Assembly: GCF_000429025.1 (NCBI RefSeq)
Contig: NZ_KE386839.1
Coordinates: forward strand, 151,768-215,767
DNA from: Actinospineispora spinosispora DSM 44797
GTDB lineage: Bacteria; Actinomycetota; Actinomycetes; Mycobacteriales; Pseudonocardiaceae
Length of the DNA stretch: 64,000 nucleotides
Direction of reading: 5' to 3'
Part shown: positions 32,000-40,652 of the stretch, piece by piece
How positions within the stretch are numbered: the stretch's first letter is position 1
Layout: each line of letters begins with the position of its first letter
Translations under genes and position numbers: made by a program
The notes under the pieces: model-generated
What the model was told of the DNA's origin: nothing
The model's input: the letters and a program-made list of their open reading frames with translations, nothing else
The model's database searches: none

Positions 32000-33328
32000 A
32001 TGTCCGGTGTGCCGACGGTCGTTGCCATGCGGGTGGTCCCGGTGGCCGGGCAGGACAGCATGCTGCTGAACCTGAGCGGCGCGCACGCCCCGTTCTTCAC
32101 CCGCAACCTGGTGATCCTCACCGACTCCGACGGCCGTACCGGGGTCGGCGAGGTGCCCGGCGGCGAGGCGATCCGTGTGGCGCTGGAGGAATCCACAGTC
32201 CTGGTGGTCGGCAGCCGGATCGGCGACCACCACCGCGTGCTCACCACGATCCGGGGGGCGCTGGCCGACCGGGACACCGGTGGACGCGGCGCGCAGACCT
32301 TCGACCAGCGGATCGCGGTGCACGCGGTGACCGCCGTGGAGTCGGCGCTGCTCGACCTGCTGGGGCAGCTGCTGGAGGTCCCGGTCGCGGCGCTGCTCGG
32401 CGACGGAGTGCAGCGTGACCGGGTACCGGTGCTGGGCTACCTGTTCTACGTCGGCGACAGCGCGGCCACCGACCTGCCGTACCGGCGGGCCGAGGAGAAC
32501 GACGACTGGCTGCGGCTGCGTGACCTCCCCGCGCTCACCCCCGATGCGATCGTGGCGCTGGCGGAGGCGGCGCACGAGCGGTACGGCTTCCGCGACTTCA
32601 AGCTCAAGGGCGGCGTGCTGCCGGGTGAGGAGGAAGCGGATGCCGTGCGTGCACTCGCCGCCCGTTTCCCGGACGCCCGGATCACCCTGGACCCGAACGG
32701 CGCCTGGTCGCTCAACGAGGCCGTGCGCCTGGGCCGCGAGCTGACCGACGTCCTCGCCTATGCCGAGGACCCGTGCGGCGCCGAGGACGGTTACTCGGGC
32801 CGGGAGGTGATGGCCGAGTTCCGCCGCGCCACCGGTCTACGCACGGCGACCAACATGGTGGCGACGGACTGGCGTCAGCTCGGCCACACGATCCGCTCCG
32901 GCGCCGTGGACATCCCGCTCGCCGACCCGCACTTCTGGACGATGAACGGCTCGGTGCGGGTCGCGCAGATCTGTGAGGCCTGGGGTCTGACCTGGGGTTC
33001 GCACTCGAACAACCACTTCGACGTCTCGCTCGCGATGTTCACCCACGTCGCCGCCGCGGCGCCGGGCGACATCACCGCGATCGACACGCACTGGATCTGG
33101 CAGGACGGCCAGCGGCTCACCCGCGACCCGCTGGTGATCGCCGACGGGTTCCTCGACCTGCCGAGCCGCCCCGGCCTCGGTGTCGAGCTCGACGAGGCCC
33201 AGGTCGAGCGGGCGCATCAGTGCTACCTGGAGAACGCACTCGGCGGCCGGGACGACGCGGCCGCGATGCGCTACCTGGTCCCGGACTGGACCTTCGACCC
33301 GAAGCGTCCCGCCCTGGCAGGTCTCTAG
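32000..33328 (+). CDS. gudD: glucarate dehydratase
   Basis: A 442-residue enolase-superfamily enzyme that dehydrates D-glucarate to 5-keto-4-deoxyglucarate, the kdgD substrate. The barrel base FKLKGG carries the Lys pair. DPNGAWS and AEDPCGAE give metal ligands, and the catalytic His region is WGSHSNNHFDVSLAM. ATG 32000 follows a GGGAG box. With the permease, kdgD and the semialdehyde dehydrogenase it completes the glucarate to 2-oxoglutarate route. Confidence 0.93.
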   Translation: MSGVPTVVAMRVVPVAGQDSMLLNLSGAHAPFFTRNLVILTDSDGRTGVGEVPGGEAIRVALEESTVLVVGSRIGDHHRVLTTIRGALADRDTGGRGAQTFDQRIAVHAVTAVESALLDLLGQLLEVPVAALLGDGVQRDRVPVLGYLFYVGDSAATDLPYRRAEENDDWLRLRDLPALTPDAIVALAEAAHERYGFRDFKLKGGVLPGEEEADAVRALAARFPDARITLDPNGAWSLNEAVRLGRELTDVLAYAEDPCGAEDGYSGREVMAEFRRATGLRTATNMVATDWRQLGHTIRSGAVDIPLADPHFWTMNGSVRVAQICEAWGLTWGSHSNNHFDVSLAMFTHVAAAAPGDITAIDTHWIWQDGQRLTRDPLVIADGFLDLPSRPGLGVELDEAQVERAHQCYLENALGGRDDAAAMRYLVPDWTFDPKRPALAGL

Positions 33329-33339
33329 CCCCTCCAAGG

Positions 33340-33540
33340 GCGCCTTTTGGTTTTCGTAGCCAGGGGCCCCTCCGCAAGCTCCGGGGCCCCTACCTCCGAA
33401 AACGCAACATCGGCTTCGCCGAGCGCCCGTCGGGGACCCAGACCCGCCTTCGGTGGAACCCCTTCGGGTGCCTTGCGGGGCCAATTTCTACGCTGTGTGG
33501 CCCGGGCCGGGGGCGGGCTTCGGGATTTCCGGTCGTAGTC
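33340..33540. repeat. dispersed non-coding repeat, copy 3
   Basis: The stretch between gudD and the XdhC-like gene is a string of hairpins (for example aggggcccc / ggggcccct and ggcttcgcc). Bases 33442-33482 are an inverted match of 6639-6680. No gene fits; long frames across it are repeat read-through. It probably contains the gudD transcript end. Confidence 0.6.
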
Positions 33541-33548
33541 TGGGTGTT

Positions 33549-34562
33549 GTGAGCGCCGCAACTACGCCGACCGCCCTCCGTGACCTGGGTGCCGCGCTGC
33601 GCCGTTGGGCAGCCGACGGCGTCGGGGTGGTCCGGGTGCTGGACCGCCACGGTTTCGGCACGGTGGAGCCCGGTCAGCTGCTCGTCGCGCGCCCCGGCGG
33701 AGAGCACGTGGGTCAGGTGCTGCGTGGCGCGCTGGACACGGTGGCGGTCGCGCTGGCGTCCGAGTCCACGCGGGAGCCGGGCGCGACGGATGCGCACGTC
33801 GCCGAGGACGCCGCGGTGGCAGCCGGTCTGGCCTGTGCCGGTGGCGCGCGACTGCTCGGGCACCCGTTGCCCGCCGAGCTGGCCGAGGCACTCGGGGTCG
33901 CGCTCGAAGCCGGCCGTCCCGCCGCGCTGGCCAGTACCGCGGACGGGTCTGCCCAGCTGGTCCTGAGCGGGGCCGATCTGGAGAGCACGCACGGCGGCCT
34001 CGGCGACGCCGACGAGCTGGTGGCGGGAGCCGCGCGCCAGCTGCTGCGCCGGGGAGCCACCACGACCGAACGGCTCACCGACGGTGGCCAGGACGTGCTG
34101 CTGGACCTGTGGGTCCCGGTGCCGACGGTCCTGGTCATCGGCTCGGGTGCGATCGGCGACGCGCTCCTGGCCCAGGCCGCCCTGCTCGGCTGGCCCGGCG
34201 AACAGGTGACCGAGCTGGCCGACGCGCGGGACAGCGTCGCCCGGTTCACCGAGGCCGACGTGCTGGTACTGCTGGACCACGCCCCCCGGTTCGACGCCGT
34301 CCTGATCGACGGTGTGCGCGGCGGACGCGGGTTCATCGGGGCGCTCGGTTCCCGGCGCACGCAGTCCGCTCGGCGTGACCGGCTGGTCGCCGCGGGACTC
34401 TCCGAGGACGAGCTGAGCCGGGTGCGCGGGCCGGTCGGCCTGGACCTGGGTGCGCGGACACCCGCCGAGACCGCCATCTCGATCTTCGCTGAGGTGCTGG
34501 CGCGGCGCGGAGACCGCGGCGGTGTCGCGCTGGCGGCGACGGCGGGGCGGATCAGCTCGTGA
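33549..34562 (+). CDS. XdhC-family protein
   Basis: 337 residues. The C-terminal XdhC Rossmann part is clear: VLVIGSGAIGDALLAQAALLGW, then RGFIGALGSRRTQSARRDRL and RVRGPVGLDLGARTPAETAISIFAEVLA. The N-terminal XdhC_CoxI domain is degenerate (the usual SCVGG-type Cys is absent), though it keeps the length. XdhC proteins insert sulfurated molybdenum cofactor into xanthine dehydrogenases, but no molybdoenzyme gene is nearby. GTG 33549 has no strong ribosome site. It overlaps the next gene by 4 bases. Confidence 0.8.
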   Translation: MSAATTPTALRDLGAALRRWAADGVGVVRVLDRHGFGTVEPGQLLVARPGGEHVGQVLRGALDTVAVALASESTREPGATDAHVAEDAAVAAGLACAGGARLLGHPLPAELAEALGVALEAGRPAALASTADGSAQLVLSGADLESTHGGLGDADELVAGAARQLLRRGATTTERLTDGGQDVLLDLWVPVPTVLVIGSGAIGDALLAQAALLGWPGEQVTELADARDSVARFTEADVLVLLDHAPRFDAVLIDGVRGGRGFIGALGSRRTQSARRDRLVAAGLSEDELSRVRGPVGLDLGARTPAETAISIFAEVLARRGDRGGVALAATAGRISS

Positions 34563-35245
34563 GTGCCCCCACCGAACGCGCGACCGTGCCGCTGCCGGTC
34601 GTCCACCGTGAACCCGAGCCGCCTGGGCCGAACTGGATCGCCCGGGTCCTGGTCGGCTCGGTCCTGGTGGTGGCGATGGTGGTCGGCGCGACCGCGTTCC
34701 GGGTCTGGCAGGTCGCCCGCCTCGACGACCGCCGTCCGGTGGATGTGGTCGTGGTGCTCGGCGCGGCCCAGTACGACGGTTCGCCCAGCCCGATCTTCGC
34801 GGCACGGTTGCGGCACGCGCAGCAGCTCTACAAGGACGGCCTCACCAGCCGTATCGCGACCGTCGGCGGCCGCAAGGCCGGCGACGGCTACACCGAGGCC
34901 TCCGCCGGGCGGCGCTATCTGGCGAACCGGGGTGTCCCGACCAGCGTCCTGGTGGCGATCGGCGAGGGTTCGGACACCCTGGAGAGCCTGCGCGCCGTGG
35001 CCGGGGTCGCCGGGCGCAGCGGATGGCACTCGGCGCTGCTGGTCAGCGACCCGTGGCACTCCCTGCGCGCCCGCACGATGGCCCGCGACTACGACCTTCC
35101 GTCGTGGACGTCGCCGACCCGTAGCGGCCCGGTCGTCCAGACCAGGCAGACCCAGGCGCGCTACATCGTGCGGGAGACCGGCGCGCTGCTGTTCTACCGG
35201 CTCACCCACGCGTCGGTGGAGACCGAAGGCTCCGGCTTAGGCTGA
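34559..35245 (+). CDS. YdcF/SanA-like DUF218 membrane protein
   Basis: 228 residues. A single N-terminal membrane anchor (ARVLVGSVLVVAMVVGATAF) is followed by a DUF218 domain facing outward: VDVVVVLGAAQYDGSPSPIFAARLRHAQQL, GEGSDTLESLRAVAGVAG, LLVSDPWHSLRARTMARDY. DUF218 proteins such as SanA affect envelope permeability, with no proven reaction. GTG 34559. It shares overlaps with genes on both sides (XdhC-like and dgt), so the three are co-translated. Confidence 0.82.
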   Translation: MSAPTERATVPLPVVHREPEPPGPNWIARVLVGSVLVVAMVVGATAFRVWQVARLDDRRPVDVVVVLGAAQYDGSPSPIFAARLRHAQQLYKDGLTSRIATVGGRKAGDGYTEASAGRRYLANRGVPTSVLVAIGEGSDTLESLRAVAGVAGRSGWHSALLVSDPWHSLRARTMARDYDLPSWTSPTRSGPVVQTRQTQARYIVRETGALLFYRLTHASVETEGSGLG

Positions 35246-36495
35246 TGACGCGCGGGTACGACTACGACGAGCACGATCGCGCCCGCATGTCACCCGAGCA
35301 GCCCAAGGACGCGACGCTGGGCGGTTCCCGTCGCCCGGAGACTCGAGGCCCGTTCGCGCGGGACCGGGCACGCGTGCTGCATTCCGCCGCATTGCGCAGG
35401 CTGGCGGGCAAGACGCAGGTGGTCGGCCCGGGGGAGGGCGCCGAGATCACCGGGATGCCCCGCACCAGGCTGACCCACTCGCTGGAGGTCGCGCAGATCG
35501 GCCGGGGCATCGCCGAGGAGCTCGGCTGCGACCCGGACGTCGTCGACACCGCCGGGCTGGCACACGACATCGGCCACCCACCGTTCGGCCACAACGGGGA
35601 ACGTGCGCTGAACGACGTCGCGGCGTCCTGCGGTGGCTTCGAGGGCAATGCCCAGACCCTGCGGACGTTGGTGCGACTGGAACCGAAGATCGTCGGAGCG
35701 GGCCTGAACCTGACCCGTGCGTCGCTGGACGCGTCCTGCAAGTACCCGTTCCCGCGTCGAGACGGACAACGGAAGTTCGGTGTCTACCCCGACGACCTGG
35801 ACGCCTTCGCCTGGGTGCGAGCCGGCGCCTCTGAGGGCCGCCGGTGCCTGGAGGCACAGGTCATGGACTGGGCGGACGACGTGGCCTACTCCGTGCACGA
35901 CGTGGAGGACGGCATCCTCGCCGGCCGGATCAGCCTGGTGGCGCTCGCCGACCCGACCGAGCGCGCCGCGCTGGCGGCGCTCGCGGCCGGCAGCTTCGGC
36001 GCGGACCCCGCCGCCTGTGAGGAGGCGGGCCTGCGGCTGCTGGCGTTGCCCGTGGTCGAGACAGCCTGCCGCGCCGACCCGACGGCAGCGGGCCAGGTGG
36101 CGTTGAAACGCCTGACCAGCGAGCTGGTGAGCCGCTTCGCCTCCGCCGCCGTGGACACGACCCGGGCCGTCGCCGGCGACGGCCCGCTGGGGCGCTATAC
36201 GGCGGACCTGGAGATTCCCGCGCCGGTGGCGGCCGAGGTGGCCCTGCTCAAGGCGGTGGCGGTCCGCTACGTCATGGCCGACCCCGCGCGGCTGCGCATG
36301 CAGGCCGGTCAACGTGAGCTGCTGGCCGAACTGGCCGAGGCGGTCTTCGCGGGTGCCCCCGCTACGCTGGCGATCCCCCTGGCCGAATCCTGGTCGGAGG
36401 CCCCCGATGACCCGTCCCGCTGGCGGGTCGTGGTCGATCAGATAGCGGCCCTGACGGACAACCAGGCCTACGCCTGGCACACCCGCCTGTCCTAG
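35245..36495 (+). CDS. dgt: deoxyguanosinetriphosphate triphosphohydrolase-like protein
   Basis: 416 residues, HD-superfamily dNTPase that splits dGTP to deoxyguanosine and triphosphate. The metal site is complete: H78 (RTRLTHSLEV), H107-D108 (LAHDIGHPPFGHNGE) and a later Asp (DWADDVAYSVHD). ATG 35245 overlaps the preceding stop by one base. In mycobacteria dgt adjoins dnaG; here four genes and 4.4 kb of repeats lie between them. Confidence 0.94.
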   Translation: MTRGYDYDEHDRARMSPEQPKDATLGGSRRPETRGPFARDRARVLHSAALRRLAGKTQVVGPGEGAEITGMPRTRLTHSLEVAQIGRGIAEELGCDPDVVDTAGLAHDIGHPPFGHNGERALNDVAASCGGFEGNAQTLRTLVRLEPKIVGAGLNLTRASLDASCKYPFPRRDGQRKFGVYPDDLDAFAWVRAGASEGRRCLEAQVMDWADDVAYSVHDVEDGILAGRISLVALADPTERAALAALAAGSFGADPAACEEAGLRLLALPVVETACRADPTAAGQVALKRLTSELVSRFASAAVDTTRAVAGDGPLGRYTADLEIPAPVAAEVALLKAVAVRYVMADPARLRMQAGQRELLAELAEAVFAGAPATLAIPLAESWSEAPDDPSRWRVVVDQIAALTDNQAYAWHTRLS

Positions 36496-36504
36496 CGAGC
36501 TGCC

Positions 36505-36822
36505 TCAACGCTCATCGGGCGGTGGTGGGTACACCGGCACCCAACCTGGGCGGTGCGGGCGACGCCAGGACGCGGCCAGTGCGGCGGCCGCCCGGGCCGA
36601 GAGGCAGGGGCGGCACGGCCAGGTCATGGTGAAGCCGAGAGTTCGGCAGTGCGTACAGGTGCCGTCGGGGGCCGGAACGTGCTCGGCGAGCATTTCGGCG
36701 GCGAAGCCTTTCGCGGCCAGGAAATAGACGTAGTCGCTCGACGGTACATAGGCGGAACTCACGAAGTGAGCGTCGCGGGCGAATGGTTCGCGCCGAGTCG
36801 AATGGTGTGCACACTTTTTCAC
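36505..36822 (-). CDS. small Cys-rich hypothetical protein
   Basis: 105 residues from GTG 36822, not recognised. The C-terminal half has a CTHC ... PCRPC arrangement (four Cys) that could hold one zinc. The N-terminal half has YVPSSDYVYFLAAKG. It is divergent from a large regulator over a short AT-richer gap. Small zinc-ribbon or partner proteins next to such regulators are frequent in actinomycetes, so a functional pairing is possible. It ends nine bases after dgt on the opposite strand. Confidence 0.55.
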   Translation of the reverse strand: MKKCAHHSTRREPFARDAHFVSSAYVPSSDYVYFLAAKGFAAEMLAEHVPAPDGTCTHCRTLGFTMTWPCRPCLSARAAAALAASWRRPHRPGWVPVYPPPPDER

Positions 36823-36890
36823 ACATCACTGAAATGGTTCGGTGATCGGCTAGCGTGTGTGTCCGGTGATGTGCTTCAGGGGGAGCAAGA

Positions 36891-38312
36891 ATGATTGCGG
36901 CACGAAGCATTAGGGGGTGCGAACCGAATCGTAATACTGAATTGGAGATGGTTCTGGTTCGCGCCGGATGGACTGTCGAAGAGCTTGCTGATCGGATCAA
37001 CGAGGTCGCCGCCGGGCGGCGCGACGGGGTGACGGTCCACCGACGGCACGCCAGGCGGTGGATCGCTCCGGACAAGGGCCGGGAACGCCCGAGTGTCCCT
37101 CGGTCCCCGGTTCCGGGGCTGGTCTGCGAGGTGTTGTCGATCCGGCTGGGCGAGCCGGTGGCGCCGGCGCAGCTGGGCTGGCCGGGCGCCGACGCGTACG
37201 TCGACCGCCGCTACGCGCGCGCCGACGACGGCCTGAGCGTCGAATGGACTCCCGGCGGAGCACTGGATTCCCTGGCCCAGGTCGTGGACCCTGGTGGAAT
37301 GGAGCGGCGACAGTTTCTCGCGCTGACCGGTGTGTCGTTGACCGCGGTCGCGCACCAGTGGCTGTATGACCCGGCCCGGGTTGCCGCGTCGTTGCGTGGT
37401 GATCGGGTGACCGATGCGTTGGTGAACGATTTTGCGCAGGTCACCGATGGTTTGCGTCGGATGGACGACAAGATCGGTGGCGGGACGCTGCTGCCGACCA
37501 TTCGGGAGAATCTGCGGCTCGCTGTGGCGTTGTTGAAGAGCGGGTCGTATTCGGAGGATGTCGGGAAAAGATTGCATGCGCAAACAGCTGAGTTGGGTCG
37601 GCTGGCCGGTTGGGTTGTGTATGACAGTGGTGACGAGGCGTTGGCGCAGCGCTATTGGATGGCCGCGTTGCGTCATGCGCACGTGAGCGAGGACCGGGCG
37701 ATCGGCGCGAACATCCTTGGGTTCATGAGCAACTCGGCCGCGTATTCATCGCATCCTCAGGACGCGGTCGAGCTGGCCCGCTCCGCATTGCACTGGGAAC
37801 GCGAGCTGACGCCGGCCGTGGCCAGCTCGGTGTACATCCGGCTGGCGACCGGCGCGGCGGCAGCGGGAGACGCCTACGCCTCCAAGCGAGCTCGGGATCG
37901 AGCCGAGGAGCTGCTACGAAGGTCTCGGCCGGATGAGGAGCCTGCCTTCATCTACTGGTTCAACCACCGGGAGGTGGAAGCCAGAGCCGGACGATCCGAG
38001 ATGTGGCTCGGACGGTTCACCGAGGCGGAACGGCACCTGCGCGCTGCCTTGGCCTCCTTCGACCCCGGATTCAGCCGTGCGCGAGCCTTGTTCATGTGTG
38101 ATCTGGCGACCGCTCGACTGGGCACTGGCGCCGTGGAGCATGCCTGCGCCACGGCAGGCGACGCGGCGGTCGCGATCCGGCGGTTGAACTCGAAGCGGGA
38201 CCGCAACCGGCTGGTGGAGTTCCGTCAGGCGTTGGCGCCGCACGCGACCTCGGCCGCTGTCCGTGAGTTCGATGACCGGCACGGCGATCTGGTCGCCACC
38301 GCGTCAGCGTGA
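36891..38312 (+). CDS. helical-repeat regulatory protein (NsdA-like)
   Basis: 473 residues. The N-terminal 90 residues (VLVRAGWTVEELADRINEVAAG, VHRRHARRWI) look like an atypical helix-turn-helix. A short RRQFLALTGVSLTAVA segment near residue 140 resembles a twin-Arg motif but lies in the middle of the protein, as is common in these regulators. The rest is TPR-like helical repeats (KRLHAQTAELGRLAGWVVYD, DAVELARSALHW, TEAERHLRAALASF). This fits the Streptomyces NsdA group, which affects differentiation and antibiotic production. ATG 36891 has a GGGGGAG box. Codons around 37330-37600 are less GC-rich than their neighbours. Confidence 0.65.
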   Translation: MIAARSIRGCEPNRNTELEMVLVRAGWTVEELADRINEVAAGRRDGVTVHRRHARRWIAPDKGRERPSVPRSPVPGLVCEVLSIRLGEPVAPAQLGWPGADAYVDRRYARADDGLSVEWTPGGALDSLAQVVDPGGMERRQFLALTGVSLTAVAHQWLYDPARVAASLRGDRVTDALVNDFAQVTDGLRRMDDKIGGGTLLPTIRENLRLAVALLKSGSYSEDVGKRLHAQTAELGRLAGWVVYDSGDEALAQRYWMAALRHAHVSEDRAIGANILGFMSNSAAYSSHPQDAVELARSALHWERELTPAVASSVYIRLATGAAAAGDAYASKRARDRAEELLRRSRPDEEPAFIYWFNHREVEARAGRSEMWLGRFTEAERHLRAALASFDPGFSRARALFMCDLATARLGTGAVEHACATAGDAAVAIRRLNSKRDRNRLVEFRQALAPHATSAAVREFDDRHGDLVATASA

Positions 38313-39164
38313 CCACAGCTCCGGTTGGCCGCCGAGATGCACTCGCAGTTCGGCCAGTTCGGAGGCGTTGAGTACCACGTCGAGGTCCCGGAGCGTCGCG
38401 TCCAGCCGCTCCAGCGGAACGGGGGTGCGCTCGATCCGGCCGTCGGCGTGCTCGACGGTGAGGGTGTCGTCGATCAGCCGCCTGCTGAGACCGTCCGACA
38501 GCCGCATCACCACGAGCCGGCCGGTGAACGGCGAGGCCGGGTGGGTCGACACGTAATGGTGCGCGACCTCGTAGTCGACCGGGCGGGCCGGGGACTCGTC
38601 GAAGGCGTGCTGAGGCTCCCAGCCGTCCTCGGTGTGCTTGGCGAGCGTCCAGATTCCGTCCCGCACCGTCAACCGGTGCGGCCAGCCCGCCTGGTCGACG
38701 ATGTCACCGTCGCGCAGCCGCATCGGTGCGATCATGCCGGCGCCGAACCCGACGTCGGCCAGGTACCGGGTCTCCTCGCCGTCGATCCCGAGCAGCAGGG
38801 CCATGTGGGTACGCGGACCGGACCGGTGCGGCTGGACGCGGGAGATGATGCGACGCACCCGGAAGCCCAGTCGTTCAGCGGCCGCCGCGAACAGCAGGGC
38901 GTGTTCGTAGCAGTAACCGCCCCGGTGACGCAGCAGCAGCTTGTCGGTGATGGTCTCCGGCGCGAGACCTCGATGGGCGCCGAGCACGACGTCGACGTTC
39001 TCGAACGGGATGGCCAGCACGTGAGCGCGGTGCAGGCTGTGCAGTGCCTCGACGCCGGGCCCGACCCGGGGATGCCGGATCCGCGCGAGGTAGGCGTCGA
39101 CGTCGAACCGATCGAGGTACCAGTCGTCGAGCTGGTCGACGGATTCAGCGAGGCTGCTGCTCAT
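38304..39164 (-). CDS. nat: arylamine N-acetyltransferase
   Basis: A 286-residue acetyl-CoA:arylamine N-acetyltransferase. The Cys-His-Asp triad is complete: Cys85 in RGGYCYEHAL, His120 in RTHMALL, Asp137 in LADVGFG. The RHPRVGPGVEALHSLHRAHVLAIPFEN start is standard for bacterial NAT. Such enzymes also form amide bonds in ansamycin synthesis, but no such cluster is visible here. ATG 39164. It is 34 bases downstream of an ECF sigma gene on the same strand. Confidence 0.93.
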   Translation of the reverse strand: MSSSLAESVDQLDDWYLDRFDVDAYLARIRHPRVGPGVEALHSLHRAHVLAIPFENVDVVLGAHRGLAPETITDKLLLRHRGGYCYEHALLFAAAAERLGFRVRRIISRVQPHRSGPRTHMALLLGIDGEETRYLADVGFGAGMIAPMRLRDGDIVDQAGWPHRLTVRDGIWTLAKHTEDGWEPQHAFDESPARPVDYEVAHHYVSTHPASPFTGRLVVMRLSDGLSRRLIDDTLTVEHADGRIERTPVPLERLDATLRDLDVVLNASELAELRVHLGGQPELWSR

Positions 39165-39198
39165 GCCCCGAAGTCTGCGACCTCGACCAGGGTTGAGG

Positions 39199-40131
39199 TC
39201 AAGAAGTTCGGGCCTTGCGCAGGATGCGAGGTGTCGCCCTGGCCAGTTTCGCGGGATTCAGCATCGCGTAGAACGCGACGACCTGTCCGTTCCGGATGCT
39301 CATCGCCGTCACCGCCTCCGGTGAGCCGCGCAGCCCACCGGACCGATAGCCGAGCTCGCCGTTCACCAGCACCGGGGCGACCGTTTCGAAGAGCGCGCCC
39401 TCGTACTGCTTGGCGAGGCCGAACAGCAGCCGGGCCACCTTCTCTCCGCCGACGACCACCCGGCGCGCGGCCGGAGCCATCCCGCCGCTGTCGTTGAAGA
39501 ACATCACGTCCGGGTGCAGCAGCGACACCAGCGTCCGGGTGTCACCCCTGCCCAGTGCGTCGGCGAGCGCTCCGAGCAGCCGTTGCTGCTCCAGGTCGGT
39601 CGCACGCGGGGGAGGTTGGGCGGTCGACACGATTCGGCGTGCCCTGGTCGCGTGCTGGCGGGCGGCGGCGGGTGAACAGTCGAGCACGTCGGCGATCTGG
39701 TCGAACGGCAGGCCGAGCGCGTCGTGCAGCACGAAGGCCACCCGCTGGGGTGGAGTCAGCCGGTCGAGGACGACCATCGCGGCCATCCGGACGTCCTCGT
39801 CGCGCACCAGGACCGACAGCGGGTCGTCTTCCTCGGGACTGCTGACCAGCGGCTCGGGCAGCCACGGCCCGATGTAGCTCTCCTTGCGCACCGCCGCGGA
39901 CCTGAGCCGGTCGAGACACAGCCTGCCGACGACGGTGGTCAGCCAGGCCTTCGCATCCCGGATCGTCGCCCGCTCGTCGTCACTGAGTCGATTCAGCCGG
40001 AACCACGCCTCCTGGATCGCGTCCTCGGCGTCCGCAAGGCTTCCGGTCATCCGGTAGCCGACCCCGATGAGATGCGCCCGGTGTTCCTCGATCGCCAGTT
40101 CGACCCGTGCGGGTTCCGGTGTGATCGACAC
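39199..40131 (-). CDS. sigJ: ECF RNA polymerase sigma factor, SigJ / ECF41 type
   Basis: 310 residues. Sigma2 (HRAHLIGVGYRMTGSLADAEDAIQEAWFRL) and sigma4 (VLDRLTPPQRVAFVLHDALGLPFDQIADVLDCSPAAARQHATRARR) are followed by a C-terminal SnoaL/NTF2-like domain (LLHPDVMFFNDSGGM, VNGELGYRSGG, NPAKLARA). This fused domain replaces an anti-sigma factor in ECF41 proteins and controls activity. GTG 40131. The gene behind it is nat rather than the carboxymuconolactone or oxidoreductase partner usual for this group. Confidence 0.88.
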   Translation of the reverse strand: MSITPEPARVELAIEEHRAHLIGVGYRMTGSLADAEDAIQEAWFRLNRLSDDERATIRDAKAWLTTVVGRLCLDRLRSAAVRKESYIGPWLPEPLVSSPEEDDPLSVLVRDEDVRMAAMVVLDRLTPPQRVAFVLHDALGLPFDQIADVLDCSPAAARQHATRARRIVSTAQPPPRATDLEQQRLLGALADALGRGDTRTLVSLLHPDVMFFNDSGGMAPAARRVVVGGEKVARLLFGLAKQYEGALFETVAPVLVNGELGYRSGGLRGSPEAVTAMSIRNGQVVAFYAMLNPAKLARATPRILRKARTS

Positions 40132-40285
40132 TTCTCGAACGCTACTGGCGTCGAGTCCGTAGTTCAGTGTGGAAGGCCACCCGGGCGCCCACTCGCATGA
40201 TCAGAGCGCCCATCCGTCGCTCTCACGCGACGGGCGGGATCTCGGTTCCGGGATTGCGGCGCTGTCCCCGCTGGCCGGTCAGTGT

Positions 40286-40398
40286 CTTGGCGTGGTCGGC
40301 CGGGGTCAACCCCCGGCTGACGCCGGCCTCGCTGCCTGCGCGGCTGTCCGATGTTCGGGGGCGAGGTTTCAGGGTTGACGCCGCCCGACCACGCCAAG
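40286..40398. repeat. 27-base imperfect inverted repeat with 59-base spacer
   Basis: Bases 40286-40312 (cttggcgtggtcgg ... gtcaaccc) and 40372-40398 (gggttgac ... cgaccacgccaag) pair over most of their length. The spacer holds a smaller gcctcgc/gcgagg stem. It lies in the 750-base gene-free stretch between sigJ and dnaG. No coding potential. Confidence 0.65.
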
Positions 40399-40531
40399 TG
40401 CGGGCCAGGATCGCGGGGACGGGGAAGACTGCGGCACCAAAGGCGGCCACGGCTGCGCCGCGCCCCTGTGGGGTGCAGCGCACAGGTTGGGTGATCAACT
40501 TTGGTGACGCCGCGCACCTCCAGTCCACACC

Positions 40532-40577
40532 GCGCGATGTGCACAGAGCGCGGTGTGCCCACAGAGTGCGCGGTGTC
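40532..40577. repeat. diverged single copy of the 53.45-kb tandem repeat core
   Basis: About 46 bases (gatgtgcac, gcgcggtgtg, gtgcgcggtgtc) that match the core of the 131-bp repeat at 53456-53501 at roughly 80 percent of positions. It includes a cacRcgcgc / gcgcggtg hairpin. Its presence here shows the family is dispersed, not only tandem. Confidence 0.6.
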
Positions 40578-40586
40578 GCCCGTCCC

Positions 40587-40652
40587 CATGATCACCACGG
40601 GCCCATGGCTGATCTCGCGCGAAAAAGCAGCCACCACACCGTGCCGATCATG
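40587..40652. repeat. palindrome related to the recO terminator (14314-14377)
   Basis: catgatcaccacgg and tggctgat on the left and cagccaccacaccgtg with gatcatg on the right reproduce the 14.3-kb element with several mismatches in the stem. The loop differs (a gcgcgaaaaag loop here). It sits well away from the end of any gene, so it is not simply a terminator. Confidence 0.65.
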
